Below are positions 18,339 through 29,216 of a DNA stretch of 64,000 nt, in pieces. How positions within the stretch are numbered: position 1 is the first letter of the stretch; each line of letters opens with the position of its first letter. The notes beneath the pieces are model-generated. The model did not search any database, was not told the origin of the DNA, and was given only the letters and a program-made list of their open reading frames with translations. The DNA comes from Acidimicrobiales bacterium. Lineage in GTDB: Bacteria; Actinomycetota; Acidimicrobiia; Acidimicrobiales; Acidimicrobilacustridaceae. Both the position numbers and the translations under genes were made by a program. The stretch is taken from assembly GCA_018401565.1 (NCBI GenBank), contig JAGYKS010000039.1:310001-374000 (forward strand), written 5' to 3'.

Positions 18339-18825
18339 TCAGCGGGCGGTGCTGCGCACGGTGCGGTCCAGGATCCCAAGCGTGGCCCGAAGCGCCCTCG
18401 GAAATGATGGGGAAGATGTTGGCCTCGCGCCACACCGGGTCGATGTCAGACCAGTCGTAGTACGACGTGACCACGGTGCCGCCGTCGGTGGGCTCGAGGC
18501 GGTACCCGTAGACATGCCCGATCTGGGGCTTGATGGCGCCCACGATCGTCCAGGCGATCTCGGTGTCGGGGGTGAAGGCGGTGATGGTGACCGTCACGTC
18601 GTACTGGCCCAACGGGTAGTCGTTGAGCGACTCACGATCCATGTGCACCACAAAGGTGTCGCCCACCGCTGCCACCGGGTCCCCGCTGGCATCCATCAAC
18701 ATCCCCGAACTGTCGATGGCCACGTGGCCGTGGGGGTCACACAGCACGGAGAATATGTCGCCGGCGCTGGCCGGGATGGTGCGGGACACTTCGATGCGTT
18801 CGCCGGTCATGCGTTCGGTAGTCAT
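18339..18825 (-). CDS. SRPBCC (START-like) family protein, one frameshift
   Basis: Polyketide-cyclase/START-like fold of about 162 residues. Starts IEVSRTIPASAGDIFSVLCDP, with the central beta-sheet and GYRLEPTDGGTVVTSYYDWS. The last helix is in another frame after about 18393 (RATLGILDRTVRSTAR then TGA), which is the usual end of this family. Such proteins bind hydrophobic ligands. The ligand is unknown. Divergent in context: it lies between the antitoxin and the sugar kinase, all on the minus strand. Confidence 0.75.
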
Positions 18826-18864
18826 GCGTTCATCTTTGCAGCTGGCACCGTTGCTGCTGGGTCG

Positions 18865-20415
18865 TCAGGTGCCGAGTTCTTCGGCCAGGGGGCGCAACGC
18901 CTCGAAGGCGGCCACGAACCGGCGCTGGGCGGCGTCGTAGGTGGCGCGGTGGGCGGGGTCGGGATGATGGATGCCCGAGGTGCGCACGATCACATCGTCA
19001 ACGTCGTCGGCAGCGGCGGCCGGGCCCATGAGCGCCGCCAGCGCCACAGCGCGCGCCACGGCGGTGTGGGGGTCGACCAACGGGCGCACCGGTCGGTTGA
19101 GCACATCGGCGAACACCTGGGCCCAGCCCGGCGACCTGGCCGCACCCCCGCCCAGCACCACCGATGCCATGGTCCGCCCGGTGAGCGCCTCGACCGCCGG
19201 CAGCAACCATCCGGCGTTGAGCGCCGTGCCCTCGATGGCGGCGCGCACCAGGTGGGTGCGACCGGTGTTCAAGGTGAGGTTGATGAACCCGCCCCGCATG
19301 CCCGACGATGCCGCCGGGGCCATCGACCCGGCCAGCCACGGCAGAAACAGCACGCCGTCGCTGCCGGCGGGCACGGCCGCCAGCGCAGCGTCGAGGGCGG
19401 CGAACGGGTTGGCGGTGGTGTGCTGGCCGAGCACGTCGGAGGTGTGCACCAGACCTCCCAGCACGTGGTCCACGGCCCGGCCGGCCAGACCGTTCTCGGC
19501 CCACACCAGCCAGGTGTCGGGCACCGGGCTGGGCATGGCCACGATCTCGTGGCTCAAGTCGGCGGCGGTGTGGTCGAGGTTGTCCAGCAGTACCGCAGTG
19601 GTTCCCACCATCAGTCCGCCCGCACCGCCGCGGTAGGCGCCGGTGGCAAAGGCGCCGGCGTGCGAGTCGTTCATGGCGGCGGCCACGGTGGCCGACGCCG
19701 GGATGCCCCACACCTCAGCCAGTGACCCCAGCACCTCGCCCACCACGGCATCGCCGGCGACGAGCTCGGGCAACCGGTCGGGGTCCACACCCGACATGGC
19801 CACCAGCTCGGGGTCGTAGGTGGTGGTGCCCAGGGTGCGGTTGTCGCACAGTTGCGACGTGAACGTCGTGCCCTGGGTGGCACAGATGCGTCCGGTGAGC
19901 CGGGCCACCACGTAGTCCATCGGCTCGAGGTAGGCGGCGGCAGCGGCGTGGATGTCGGGGCGCTGGTGCTGGAACCACAACATGTGCCCCAGCGACAGCC
20001 CCCCACCCACCGGTGGGATGCCGTGGCGTTCGACCCACAACCCGAAGGCGTCGTCGTTGCCGGTGATGATGTCCCAGCACAGTTCGGTGCCCCGGCGGTC
20101 GAGGTACAGCAACATGTCGGCCACCGGATGCCCGGCGGCATCAACGGGCACGATCGAGGAGTACTGGCTGCACACTCCCACCGACGTCACCGCACCGGCG
20201 TCGCCGCGGTGGGCGGCACACACCTCACCCACCGCCGTCACCACGGCGTCGAACAGGGCCACCGGATCCTGGGTGACGGCGTCGCCGTGGTGGATCGTGG
20301 TCAGCGGCCGGGTGGCGGTGCCGGCCACGGTGCCGTCGGCGCGCACCAGCGCCACCTTCACATTGGTGGTGCCAACATCGATGCCCAACGCCGACGCCAA
20401 GCCGGCCGGCATCAC
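18865..20415 (-). CDS. FGGY-family carbohydrate kinase (xylulokinase-like)
   Basis: Intact kinase of 516 residues with the two-domain actin-like fold. N-terminal phosphate loop GIDVGTTNVKVALV; the substrate region near CSQYSSIVPVD and LYLDRRG; C-terminal nucleotide site GGGAARSPGWAQVFADV. It would phosphorylate a pentulose or polyol with ATP. Closely spaced (5 bases) behind the diiron gene, so probably co-transcribed with it, although no functional link is obvious. Confidence 0.85.
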   Translation of the reverse strand: MMPAGLASALGIDVGTTNVKVALVRADGTVAGTATRPLTTIHHGDAVTQDPVALFDAVVTAVGEVCAAHRGDAGAVTSVGVCSQYSSIVPVDAAGHPVADMLLYLDRRGTELCWDIITGNDDAFGLWVERHGIPPVGGGLSLGHMLWFQHQRPDIHAAAAAYLEPMDYVVARLTGRICATQGTTFTSQLCDNRTLGTTTYDPELVAMSGVDPDRLPELVAGDAVVGEVLGSLAEVWGIPASATVAAAMNDSHAGAFATGAYRGGAGGLMVGTTAVLLDNLDHTAADLSHEIVAMPSPVPDTWLVWAENGLAGRAVDHVLGGLVHTSDVLGQHTTANPFAALDAALAAVPAGSDGVLFLPWLAGSMAPAASSGMRGGFINLTLNTGRTHLVRAAIEGTALNAGWLLPAVEALTGRTMASVVLGGGAARSPGWAQVFADVLNRPVRPLVDPHTAVARAVALAALMGPAAAADDVDDVIVRTSGIHHPDPAHRATYDAAQRRFVAAFEALRPLAEELGT

Positions 20416-20420
20416 CGGGT

Positions 20421-21560
20421 TCAGGCCGACTCGGCGGCGGCGGCGGCCCGGTCGGCGTTGACGGCGTCGAAGTCCAGGAATTCCTCGGACGTGTCGGCCC
20501 AGTCCTCGAACTGGATCACGCCGATCTCACCGAACTTCTGGCGCAGCCAGCCGTTGTTGGCGTCGAGCAGCCCCAGCTTTTTGCAGTTGGGCACGATCTT
20601 GGAAAACAGCATCATCTGGAACGGGTCTTCCAGACGCTCGTTGTCGCCGCGCTTGCTGGCCATGATGGCCACCTTGGGGCTCACGCCCATGCGGTCCCAC
20701 ACCTCCTGGCTGAGCAGGCGGTCACGCATGTGGATGGCGGCTTCGAAGGCGAACTGCTGGCGCTCGAACAGTTCGGCGTCGCTCAGCTCGGCGTAGTACT
20801 CCTTGAGGCTCAGCACCCCGAAGGCAACGTGGCGGGCCTCGTCGCTCATCACGTACCGCAGCAGCTGCTTGAGCAGCGGGTCGGGGGTGATCATGTGCAT
20901 GGTGCCAAAGGCGGCCAGGGCCAGGCCCTCCACCATCACCTGCATGCCCAGGTACGTCATGTCCCAGCGGCTGTCGCTGATGATGTCGTCGAGCAGCATG
21001 CCCAGATGGGCGTTGAGGGGGTAGTGGCCGGTGAGCTTGGTGTCGAGGTACTTGGCGAACACCTCCACGTGGCGGGCCTCATCCATCACCTGGGTGGCGG
21101 CGTAGTACTTGGCGTCGATCCACGGCACGGTCTCGACGATCTTGGCCGTACAGATGAGGGCACCCTGCTCGCCGTGCATGAACTGGCTGAGACTCCAGTT
21201 CTGCATCTCCATGTGCATCTTGACCCACTCGGCTGACCCCCACGACGCCAGCGGGGTGCCGGCCACGTTCATGCCGATGGCCTCCCACATGGGCTCGGTG
21301 CCAAACACCTGGGCGGTGAGCTTCTCGGGGTCCACGTCGGTATCCCACGGCAGGTCGGTCTCGCCGTTCCACTGGGAGTGCTTGGCCTTTTCGTACAGCT
21401 TGTTCAGCGCCGGCCGGGCACCCTTTTCGTAATCCCACGTGAAGATGGCGTCGCAGTTGTCGGCCACGGCGTGGACGGCCTCGTCCACGTACGGGTTCTC
21501 CACCGACAAGATGGCGTCGAGATCGTTGGGATCGGCACTCACGGTGTTCTGGTCGGTCAC
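20421..21560 (-). CDS. ferritin-like diiron protein
   Basis: Soluble four-helix protein of 379 residues. Two DEARH motifs (DEARHVEVFA and DEARHVAFG) plus Glu in HGEQGAL and in MVEGLALAAFG give a complete carboxylate-bridged diiron site as in R2-like oxidases and AurF-type N-oxygenases. The substrate is unknown. I chose GTG 21560 because a strong AGGGGGAA site lies just upstream and the longer open frame reads the PIG-L gene out of phase. It is followed 5 bases later by the kinase. Confidence 0.82.
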   Translation of the reverse strand: MTDQNTVSADPNDLDAILSVENPYVDEAVHAVADNCDAIFTWDYEKGARPALNKLYEKAKHSQWNGETDLPWDTDVDPEKLTAQVFGTEPMWEAIGMNVAGTPLASWGSAEWVKMHMEMQNWSLSQFMHGEQGALICTAKIVETVPWIDAKYYAATQVMDEARHVEVFAKYLDTKLTGHYPLNAHLGMLLDDIISDSRWDMTYLGMQVMVEGLALAAFGTMHMITPDPLLKQLLRYVMSDEARHVAFGVLSLKEYYAELSDAELFERQQFAFEAAIHMRDRLLSQEVWDRMGVSPKVAIMASKRGDNERLEDPFQMMLFSKIVPNCKKLGLLDANNGWLRQKFGEIGVIQFEDWADTSEEFLDFDAVNADRAAAAAESA

Positions 21561-21618
21561 GGTTCCCCCTGCGAGCGATACGTCGTACACCTGACTGTAG
21601 CGAAAGCCGGCGATGGTG

Positions 21619-22470
21619 TCACCACCAACGACCCAACATTCCGGCAACGTCGCAACGGAACCGGTCGATGGCCGCCAGCACCAGGTCGCTGGGGTCGACG
21701 CCGTCGTCCAGCAGCGCGGTGAGGTCCATGGCCACGGCCATCTCGGTGGCGGTGTCGGCAGTCGTTGGATCACCAAACGTGGCGTTGGCCTGACGGCGGC
21801 CCCGGGCGGCGAGGTCGTAGCGCTTGGGTCCCATCTGGCTGGCGTGGTGGCGGGCCAGCGCCGTGGCCTCATCGCCGAGGCCGGTGAGGTCGGCGGTGAC
21901 CCTGGCGTCGGGAGGCAACCAGTCCAGGTCACGCCATCCTTCCCATCCGGCCAGGCTGGTGGGCCGGGCGTCGGTGGGCAGGCTGCGCAGCGCCGACACC
22001 ACAGCGGTGACCACGGCCACGTGGGTGCGGTGGGCATCGGCAGGATTGTGGGTGTGCACCGCCTCGGCTCGGGCCGCAGATGCGATGCCCGCCAACGCCT
22101 GCACGAACCGGTCACGATCGACACCCCCGGGGGCACACACGGCGGCGCTGGACAGACCCAGCATCACCACGGCCGACAATCCGCCGGCATCAGCGGCGGC
22201 GCGTTGCTCGGCGGCGCGCACTTCGGCGAATGCGGCGTCGTTGAGGTGGGCCATGTCGGCAGGCCGCACCGATCCGGCGCCGTCGGTACACACCACGGCG
22301 GTGAACCACCGTGCGGGGTCGTTGCGACACGCCAGCACCGGGCCGGCGATGGACAACTCGACGTCGTCGGGATGAGCCACGACCCCAAGATCGGTGGTGC
22401 GACCGAGGGCGTCGGCCACCGCCGCGCCGTCGGGCACGTACACCTGTGTCCCGGGCACCAGCCCGGTCAC
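21619..22470 (-). CDS. PIG-L family deacetylase
   Basis: Zinc-dependent N-acetylglucosaminyl deacetylase-like enzyme, 283 residues. The zinc motif VVAHPDDVE is near residue 28 and the third-ligand region HTHNPADAHRTH near residue 140. In actinobacteria this family includes MshB and Mca, which act in mycothiol metabolism, but many members deacetylate other sugars, so the substrate is left open. GTG 22470 begins shortly after the acyl-CoA ligase stop at 22484, so the three genes 24295 to 21619 look like one unit. Confidence 0.8.
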   Translation of the reverse strand: MTGLVPGTQVYVPDGAAVADALGRTTDLGVVAHPDDVELSIAGPVLACRNDPARWFTAVVCTDGAGSVRPADMAHLNDAAFAEVRAAEQRAAADAGGLSAVVMLGLSSAAVCAPGGVDRDRFVQALAGIASAARAEAVHTHNPADAHRTHVAVVTAVVSALRSLPTDARPTSLAGWEGWRDLDWLPPDARVTADLTGLGDEATALARHHASQMGPKRYDLAARGRRQANATFGDPTTADTATEMAVAMDLTALLDDGVDPSDLVLAAIDRFRCDVAGMLGRWW

Positions 22471-22483
22471 ACCCGCCAGCGGG

Positions 22484-24295
<1,812 letters not shown>

Positions 24296-24440
24296 GGTGC
24301 TCCCCTTCTCGCCTGGTCCCGTGCACCGGTGCACACGGGTGATGTGGTGGGCCAACACTACCCAAGCCGTGACGCTGCCGCATCGGCGCCACCCGGTTGC
24401 GCTGGCACGGCCCACCGGTGAGAATGTCGGCCGGTCGGTC

Positions 24441-24456
24441 TTGACCACACGGTCTA
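24441..24456. promoter_or_regulatory. TetR-type palindrome between acyl-CoA ligase and thiolase
   Basis: TTGACC, four bases ACAC, then GGTCTA: an almost perfect inverted repeat (GACCacacGGTC core) between the divergent starts at 24295 and 24557. TetR-family repressors of fatty-acid and steroid genes in actinobacteria bind short palindromes of this size. Confidence 0.45.
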
Positions 24457-24556
24457 GTTTTGTCCCGAAGCCGTCAGGCGTCGGGTCGAAGCGTCACAAC
24501 GGCCAATAACACGGGCACCCGTTGGGGCGCCCCCCACCACGAACGAGGAGTCCCCA

Positions 24557-25747
24557 GTGGCTGAAGCAGTGATCGTCGATGCAGTACGTACCCCTGGCGG
24601 CAAGCGCAATGGCCAGCTTTCCGGCTGGCATCCCGCCGACCTGGCCGCCGAGGTGCTCACCGCCCTCGCCGAGCGCAACAACCTGGATCCCGCCCTGGTT
24701 GACGACGTGATCATGGGCTGCGTCATGCAGGCCGGTGCCCAGTCGCTCAACGTGGGCCGCAACGCCGTGCTGGCTGCCGGCTGGCCCGAGTCGGTACCGG
24801 CCACCACCATCGACCGCCAGTGCGGTTCGTCGCAGCAGTCGGCCCACTTCGCCGCCCAGGGCGTCATGTCGGGTGCCTACGACATCGTCATCGCCGCCGG
24901 CGTTGAGGTCATGAGCCTGGTGCCCATGGGCGCCTCGGTCGGCAAGGACTACGGCTACCCCTTCGGCCAGCGGGTGTTCGACCGTTACGCCCCCCAGGGT
25001 GGTCTGCAGTCCCAGGGCATCGGCGCCGAAATGATCGCCGACCAGTGGGACATCAGCCGCGAGGATCTCGACGGCTTCGCCCTGCAGTCCCAGCAGCGTG
25101 CCGCCACGGCCCGCGACGAGGGCCGATTCGACAACGAGATCATCCCGGTGGCCGAGCGTCGTCGTGACAAGGAAACCGGCGAGATCATCGTCACCGACAA
25201 CATGGTCACCGCCGACGAGGGCATCCGCGACACCGACATGGAGACACTCGCCCGCCTGCGTCCCGCATTCAAGGAAGACGGCAAGGTGACCGCCGCCAAC
25301 TCGTCGCAGATCACCGACGGCGCCTCGGCCGTGCTGATCATGAGCGCCGAGAAGGCCGCCGAACTGGGGCTCACCCCCCGGGCCCGTTTCCACACCTTCG
25401 CCCTGGCCGGCGTGGACCCGATCACCATGCTCACCGGTCCCATCCCCGCCACCACCAAGGTGCTGGAGCGTGCCGGCCTGACCATGGACGACATCGACGC
25501 CGTCGAGATCAACGAGGCGTTCGCCTCGGTGGTGCTGTCGTGGGCCAAAGAGCACAACCCCGACATGTCCAAGGTGAACCCCAACGGCGGCGCCATTGCC
25601 CTGGGTCACCCGCTGGGCGCCTCGGGCACCAAGCTGCTGGGCACCCTGCTCAACGAGCTGGAGCGCACCGACGGCCGCTACGGCCTTCTCACCATGTGTG
25701 AGGGCGGCGGTCTGGCCAACGCCACCATCATCGAACGCCTGAGCTGA
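24557..25747 (+). CDS. acetyl-CoA acetyltransferase (thiolase)
   Basis: Intact thiolase of 396 residues that cleaves 3-ketoacyl-CoA or condenses two acetyl-CoA. The acylated nucleophile is Cys89 in DRQCGSSQQ; the active-site His in GHPLGASG and the second Cys in CEGGG are in place, with NEAF between. The sequence resembles the FadA-type thiolases used for long-chain or steroid side-chain degradation. Starts at GTG 24557 with an upstream GAGGAG. Divergent from the acyl-CoA ligase. Confidence 0.92.
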   Translation: MAEAVIVDAVRTPGGKRNGQLSGWHPADLAAEVLTALAERNNLDPALVDDVIMGCVMQAGAQSLNVGRNAVLAAGWPESVPATTIDRQCGSSQQSAHFAAQGVMSGAYDIVIAAGVEVMSLVPMGASVGKDYGYPFGQRVFDRYAPQGGLQSQGIGAEMIADQWDISREDLDGFALQSQQRAATARDEGRFDNEIIPVAERRRDKETGEIIVTDNMVTADEGIRDTDMETLARLRPAFKEDGKVTAANSSQITDGASAVLIMSAEKAAELGLTPRARFHTFALAGVDPITMLTGPIPATTKVLERAGLTMDDIDAVEINEAFASVVLSWAKEHNPDMSKVNPNGGAIALGHPLGASGTKLLGTLLNELERTDGRYGLLTMCEGGGLANATIIERLS

Positions 25748-25933
25748 ACCCAGCTGAAGCTGAACCAGCTGAACCCAGCGCCAGGTGCCACGCCCGGGCC
25801 AGTCCCCGGCGTGGCCACATGATGCCGACACCGCCAGATGGCGTCGACATCACCTCATGACATCGATGGGCCCACCCGATTGGCGGCGCCGCAGGGAGAT
25901 TCCTGCACTGCACCGCCGGTAGGGTGGGCCTTC
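25748..25933 (+). other. 186-base spacer with short repeats
   Basis: Contains a few copies of AGCTGAACC immediately after the thiolase stop and then a small GCC/GGC stem near 25831-25845. No gene is seen. The stem and low-complexity patch may act in termination, but there is no T-run. Confidence 0.35.
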
Positions 25934-26257
25934 ATGTTGCGGCATCGATACCTCGCAGTGGCCGTCGTGGCCGTGGCCGTGCTGCTGATGGTGCGCGGGG
26001 CGTCGGTGTGGGGGGTTCTGGTGGCAGCGGCGGCTGCGTACCTGATCATCGCCATCGGGCTCACGATGCTGGGCAGTCTGGCTTCTCCGGTGCCCGAACC
26101 TCCCGCCCACGGCGAGTTGCGCAAGGTCCGCCTCACCTACCAGTGCCCGGTGTGCGGTGCCGAGGTGCGCATGACCGCAGCCCCCGCTGAGGACCCCGAG
26201 CCACCCCGCCATTGCCTCGACGAGATGCGACTGGTGAGCAATCCCTACGACGACTGA
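25934..26257 (+). CDS. small membrane protein with a zinc-ribbon-like tail
   Basis: 107 residues. Two N-terminal hydrophobic helices (YLAVAVVAVAVLLMV, then VWGVLVAAAAAYLII), then a cytosolic tail with CPVCGAEVR and HCLDE. This is half of a zinc-ribbon arrangement, possibly completed by dimerisation. Not a family I can name. ATG 25934 was chosen since the preceding open frame lies in low-complexity spacer. Confidence 0.65.
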   Translation: MLRHRYLAVAVVAVAVLLMVRGASVWGVLVAAAAAYLIIAIGLTMLGSLASPVPEPPAHGELRKVRLTYQCPVCGAEVRMTAAPAEDPEPPRHCLDEMRLVSNPYDD

Positions 26258-26269
26258 CACCGGGTGAGG

Positions 26270-26290
26270 TTACCCACAGCCTGTGGACAA
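26270..26290. promoter_or_regulatory. two opposed DnaA-box-like 9-mers
   Basis: TTACCCACA (26270-26278) and, on the other strand, TTGTCCACA (26282-26290), three bases apart, in the 89-base gap between two convergent genes. TTGTCCACA is the form favoured in actinobacteria; the first differs by one base from the general consensus TTATCCACA. The pair also forms the hairpin CCACAG-C-CTGTGG, so a terminator is an alternative reading. Confidence 0.45.
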
Positions 26291-26346
26291 CGCTGGGAGT
26301 CGTAACCGGGATGTCACCGGACAGACATGTTGCAGCGTTCGGGCCG

Positions 26347-26679
26347 TCAGCGGTACTGGGTGGCGGCCACGATGCCACCGAGGATGAAACCAAGCCCGGC
26401 CAGCAGGTACCAGTTGGACACCGCCCCGGGCAGCAGCGACACGTAGTTCAGGATCAGGGTGAGCATGCCCAGCCCGAACAGCGAGAACATCAGGACCGGA
26501 ACCCATGTTGGGCTGGGAGGGTGGCTGCCACCGGGAACTGGCGGGGTGTACCGCGATGATGCAAACGAGGCGGTGTCCTCACCGGCCGGCCGCTTGCGGG
26601 CCGCCGGTCCTCCCTTGGGAGTCACGCGGCCACCGGGCTCGATGCGTCTCTTCGACGGTTTTCCGTTGCTGGTGGCCAC
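26347..26679 (-). CDS. crgA: cell division protein CrgA
   Basis: 110-residue membrane protein with the CrgA layout: basic N-terminus, RYTPPVP motif, then two membrane helices joined by a short loop containing LPGAVSNWYLLAGLGF. CrgA regulates Z-ring and septal peptidoglycan assembly and binds penicillin-binding proteins. It is the last gene of the cluster that runs from 34808 down, in the same order as in mycobacteria. The start ATG is 26679, in the frame of all conserved motifs. Confidence 0.93.
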   Translation of the reverse strand: MATSNGKPSKRRIEPGGRVTPKGGPAARKRPAGEDTASFASSRYTPPVPGGSHPPSPTWVPVLMFSLFGLGMLTLILNYVSLLPGAVSNWYLLAGLGFILGGIVAATQYR

Positions 26680-26730
26680 GCCGGCATGTTAGCCCGCCGC
26701 AGGCACCGGCTTGTATCCCGCCGCTGGATT

Positions 26731-27329
26731 TCAGCGGCGCGAGCTGGCCGCCAGCGACAAGAAGTTCCCACGAGGTCGTGACCAGCCTCGGTCAGGATGG
26801 ATTCGGGATGGAACTGCACGCCATGCACCGGCAGTGTGCGGTGGGCCAGGCCCATGATCACGCCGTCGTCGGTTCGGGCGGTCACCACCAGGTCGCCATC
26901 GGGTGCGACGGTGGCAGGGTCCACCACCAGCGAGTGGTAGCGGGTGACCGTCAGCGGATCGGGCAGGCCGGCAAACAGCCCTGATCCATCGTGATGGACC
27001 ACCGACGTCTTGCCGTGCATCACCTGGTCGGCGCGCACCACCGTGGCACCGAACACCTCGCCGATGCACTGGTGTCCCAGACACACCCCCATCACCGTGA
27101 TGCCGTCGGCACCGAAGGTCCGGATCACGTCGTTGGACAGTCCGGCGTCGGCTGGCGTTCCCGGGCCCGGTGACACCAGCACGGCGTCGGGCTCCAACGC
27201 CCGCAACTCGTCAATGCCGAGGGCATCGCTGCGATACACCAGCGGTTCGGCGCCCAACTCCCCCAGATACTGCACGAGGTTGTAGACGAACGAGTCGTAG
27301 TTGTCGATGACCAGCACACGGGGACCCAT
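26731..27329 (-). CDS. glutamine amidotransferase, anthranilate/aminodeoxychorismate synthase component II
   Basis: Class I glutaminase of about 199 residues that supplies ammonia to TrpE or PabB. Catalytic triad: Cys in GVCLGHQ, His and Glu in GVQFHPESI. The N-terminal IDNYDSFVYNLVQ is canonical. In the printed frame it runs past the true end; a missing G near 26770 (GGGG read as GGG) restores VGNFLSLAASSRR and a stop at 26731. A trpG/pabA gene in this position beside pknB also occurs in mycobacteria. TrpG and PabA cannot be separated from sequence alone. Confidence 0.88.
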
Positions 27330-27405
27330 AGCCACGCCACGGTACCGGCCCGCAGCCCCCACCGGCGACGCCCCACGTCCTGGGGCGCTCACGGGGTCGC
27401 CGGGA

Positions 27406-29206
27406 TCAGGGAGACGTGGTGGTCGTCGTGGTTGTGGGCGACGCCGTGGTCGGCGTGGGCGCTGTGGTGGGTGGCGGCGACGCCGTGGTCGGCACCGGCT
27501 CAGGGCCCTGCGACACCACCAGCACCACCGTGTCACCGATGGCCACCCGGGCGCCGGGCTCGGGACGGGTGGCCACCACGACACCCTCGGGCTGGTCGGG
27601 GCTGAAGACGCGCTCGATGCCGGTCTGCAACTCGAGGCGACCCAGCTGGTTGGACGCTGCCAATTCGGTCTGGCCGACCAGGTTGGGCACGGTCACGCCG
27701 TCACTTCCGCTGGACACCACCAGCACCACCTCGGAACCCTTGGGTTGGCTGGCTCCAGCCGGCGGGTTGGTGATGATCACCCTTCCCTCGCGCACATCGT
27801 CGTCGGGGCGTGCCTCGGTGCGGGACTCAAATCCGGCCGCCACCAAAAGCCGTACTGCCTCGGCCTCGGTGCGACCCACCACGTCGGGAACCTCGGCATC
27901 ACCAAGACCGGCACTGACAATGAGCCGCACCGTGCTGCGCAGCGCCACCGGGGCGCCATCAGCGGGATCCTGGTCAAAGACCACACCCTCGGGCACCGAC
28001 TGGTTCACCTCACGGACCACCTCGACCAGCAGGTCGGCATCGAGCAACACGACTTCGGCCTCGGCCACTGGCAAACCCAACACCCTGGGGACCGACACCT
28101 GATCGGTCTGATCCCTCGACAGGTTGCTTCCCACCAAAAACAGTCCCAGACCCACCACCACCAGGCCCAACACCATCAGCGCCACCGCCCATCCCCGGCT
28201 GCTGCGGCCGCGCTGGGGAGCCGCCATGCCGGGACCCGGCGGCAACCCGCTACCCATGACCGCCGCACCACCCGCCGCCGCTGCCGCTGCCGCTGCGCCA
28301 GCACCCACCATGGTGTCTCGCACCTTCTGGCCGTCGAGAAAGCGCTGGAGGTCACGTTCGAGGTCGGCAGCGGTGTCGTAGCGGTGGTCGGGGTCCTTGT
28401 TGAGCAACGTGGCGTCGATGGCTTCGAGGTCGGCGGGCACCGTGGCGCCTCGAGACGCCATCGACGGAACCACTTCCTGCACGTGCTTGTAGGCGATGGC
28501 CACCGGGGAGTCACCACTGAACGGCGGCGTTCCGGTGAGGATCTCAAACAGCACACACCCCAGCGAGTACAGGTCGCTGCGAGGGTCCACGGCCCGGCCC
28601 TGAGCCTGCTCGGGAGAGAAGTACGTGGCCGTTCCCATCACCGCACCGGTCTGGGTGAGGCTGGAACCGCTCACCGGCACTGAGAGCCTGGGCGATGCCG
28701 AAGTCGGCCACCTTCACCTCGCCGACCGACGAGATCATGATGTTGCCGGGCTTCACGTCCCGGTGGACCACGCCATTGCGATGGGCGAAGTCCAGGGCGC
28801 CTGCCACCTTGGCGGTGATCTCGGCCGCCAGCCGGGGCTCGAGCGGCCCGTCGGCCCGCACCAGTTCCGACAGGCTCTGGCCCTCCACGTACTCCATGAC
28901 GATGAAGTAGGTGCCGAACTCCTCGCCCCAGTCGTAGATGGCCACGATGTTGCCGTGGGTCAGCCGGGCGGCAGCCTGGGCCTCACGACGGAACCGCTCC
29001 ACGAAGGTGTCGTCACGGGCGTACTCGGGAAACAGCACCTTGACGGCCACGGCGCGGTTCAGCAGTTTGTCGCTGGCCAGGTACACATCAGCCATGCCGC
29101 CTCGGGCCAGATGGCGCTGAAGTTCGTACCGGCCGTTGAACACCGTGGGAGACAGCGGTTCGTCGCCGTCGCCCCCATCCCCCGGTCCGCCTGGTTGGGT
29201 CGACAT
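27406..29206 (-). CDS. pknB: PASTA-domain Ser/Thr protein kinase
   Basis: Transmembrane Hanks-type kinase of about 600 residues. Kinase domain: Gly-loop LARGGMADVYL, AVKVL Lys, catalytic HRDVKPGN, ADFGIA, and substrate-side GTATYFSPEQ. A single membrane helix (VALMVLGLVVVGLG region) precedes three PASTA domains that begin SVPRVLG, EVPDVVG and TVPNLVG, and a Thr/Pro tail. PASTA domains sense muropeptides. The frame shifts near 28676, between ADFGIAQAL and the activation segment; one base repairs it. Kinase, phosphatase and FHA genes here form one signalling unit. Confidence 0.92.
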
Positions 29207-29216
29207 CAATGCCAGC

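Noticed and set aside
17127..18407. 426-codon plus-strand frame opposite the PLP decarboxylase
   Set aside because: Antisense shadow with no domain; the other strand has a complete PLP enzyme, an antitoxin and a SRPBCC protein.
24494..25831. 445-codon minus-strand open frame opposite the thiolase
   Set aside because: It is an antisense shadow of a gene with all thiolase motifs. Its translation is His/Gly/Val-rich low complexity, as expected from a GC-rich antisense frame.
27301..28683. 460-codon plus-strand frame opposite pknB
   Set aside because: Antisense to PASTA repeats; composition follows the codon pattern of the real gene and has no recognisable motif.
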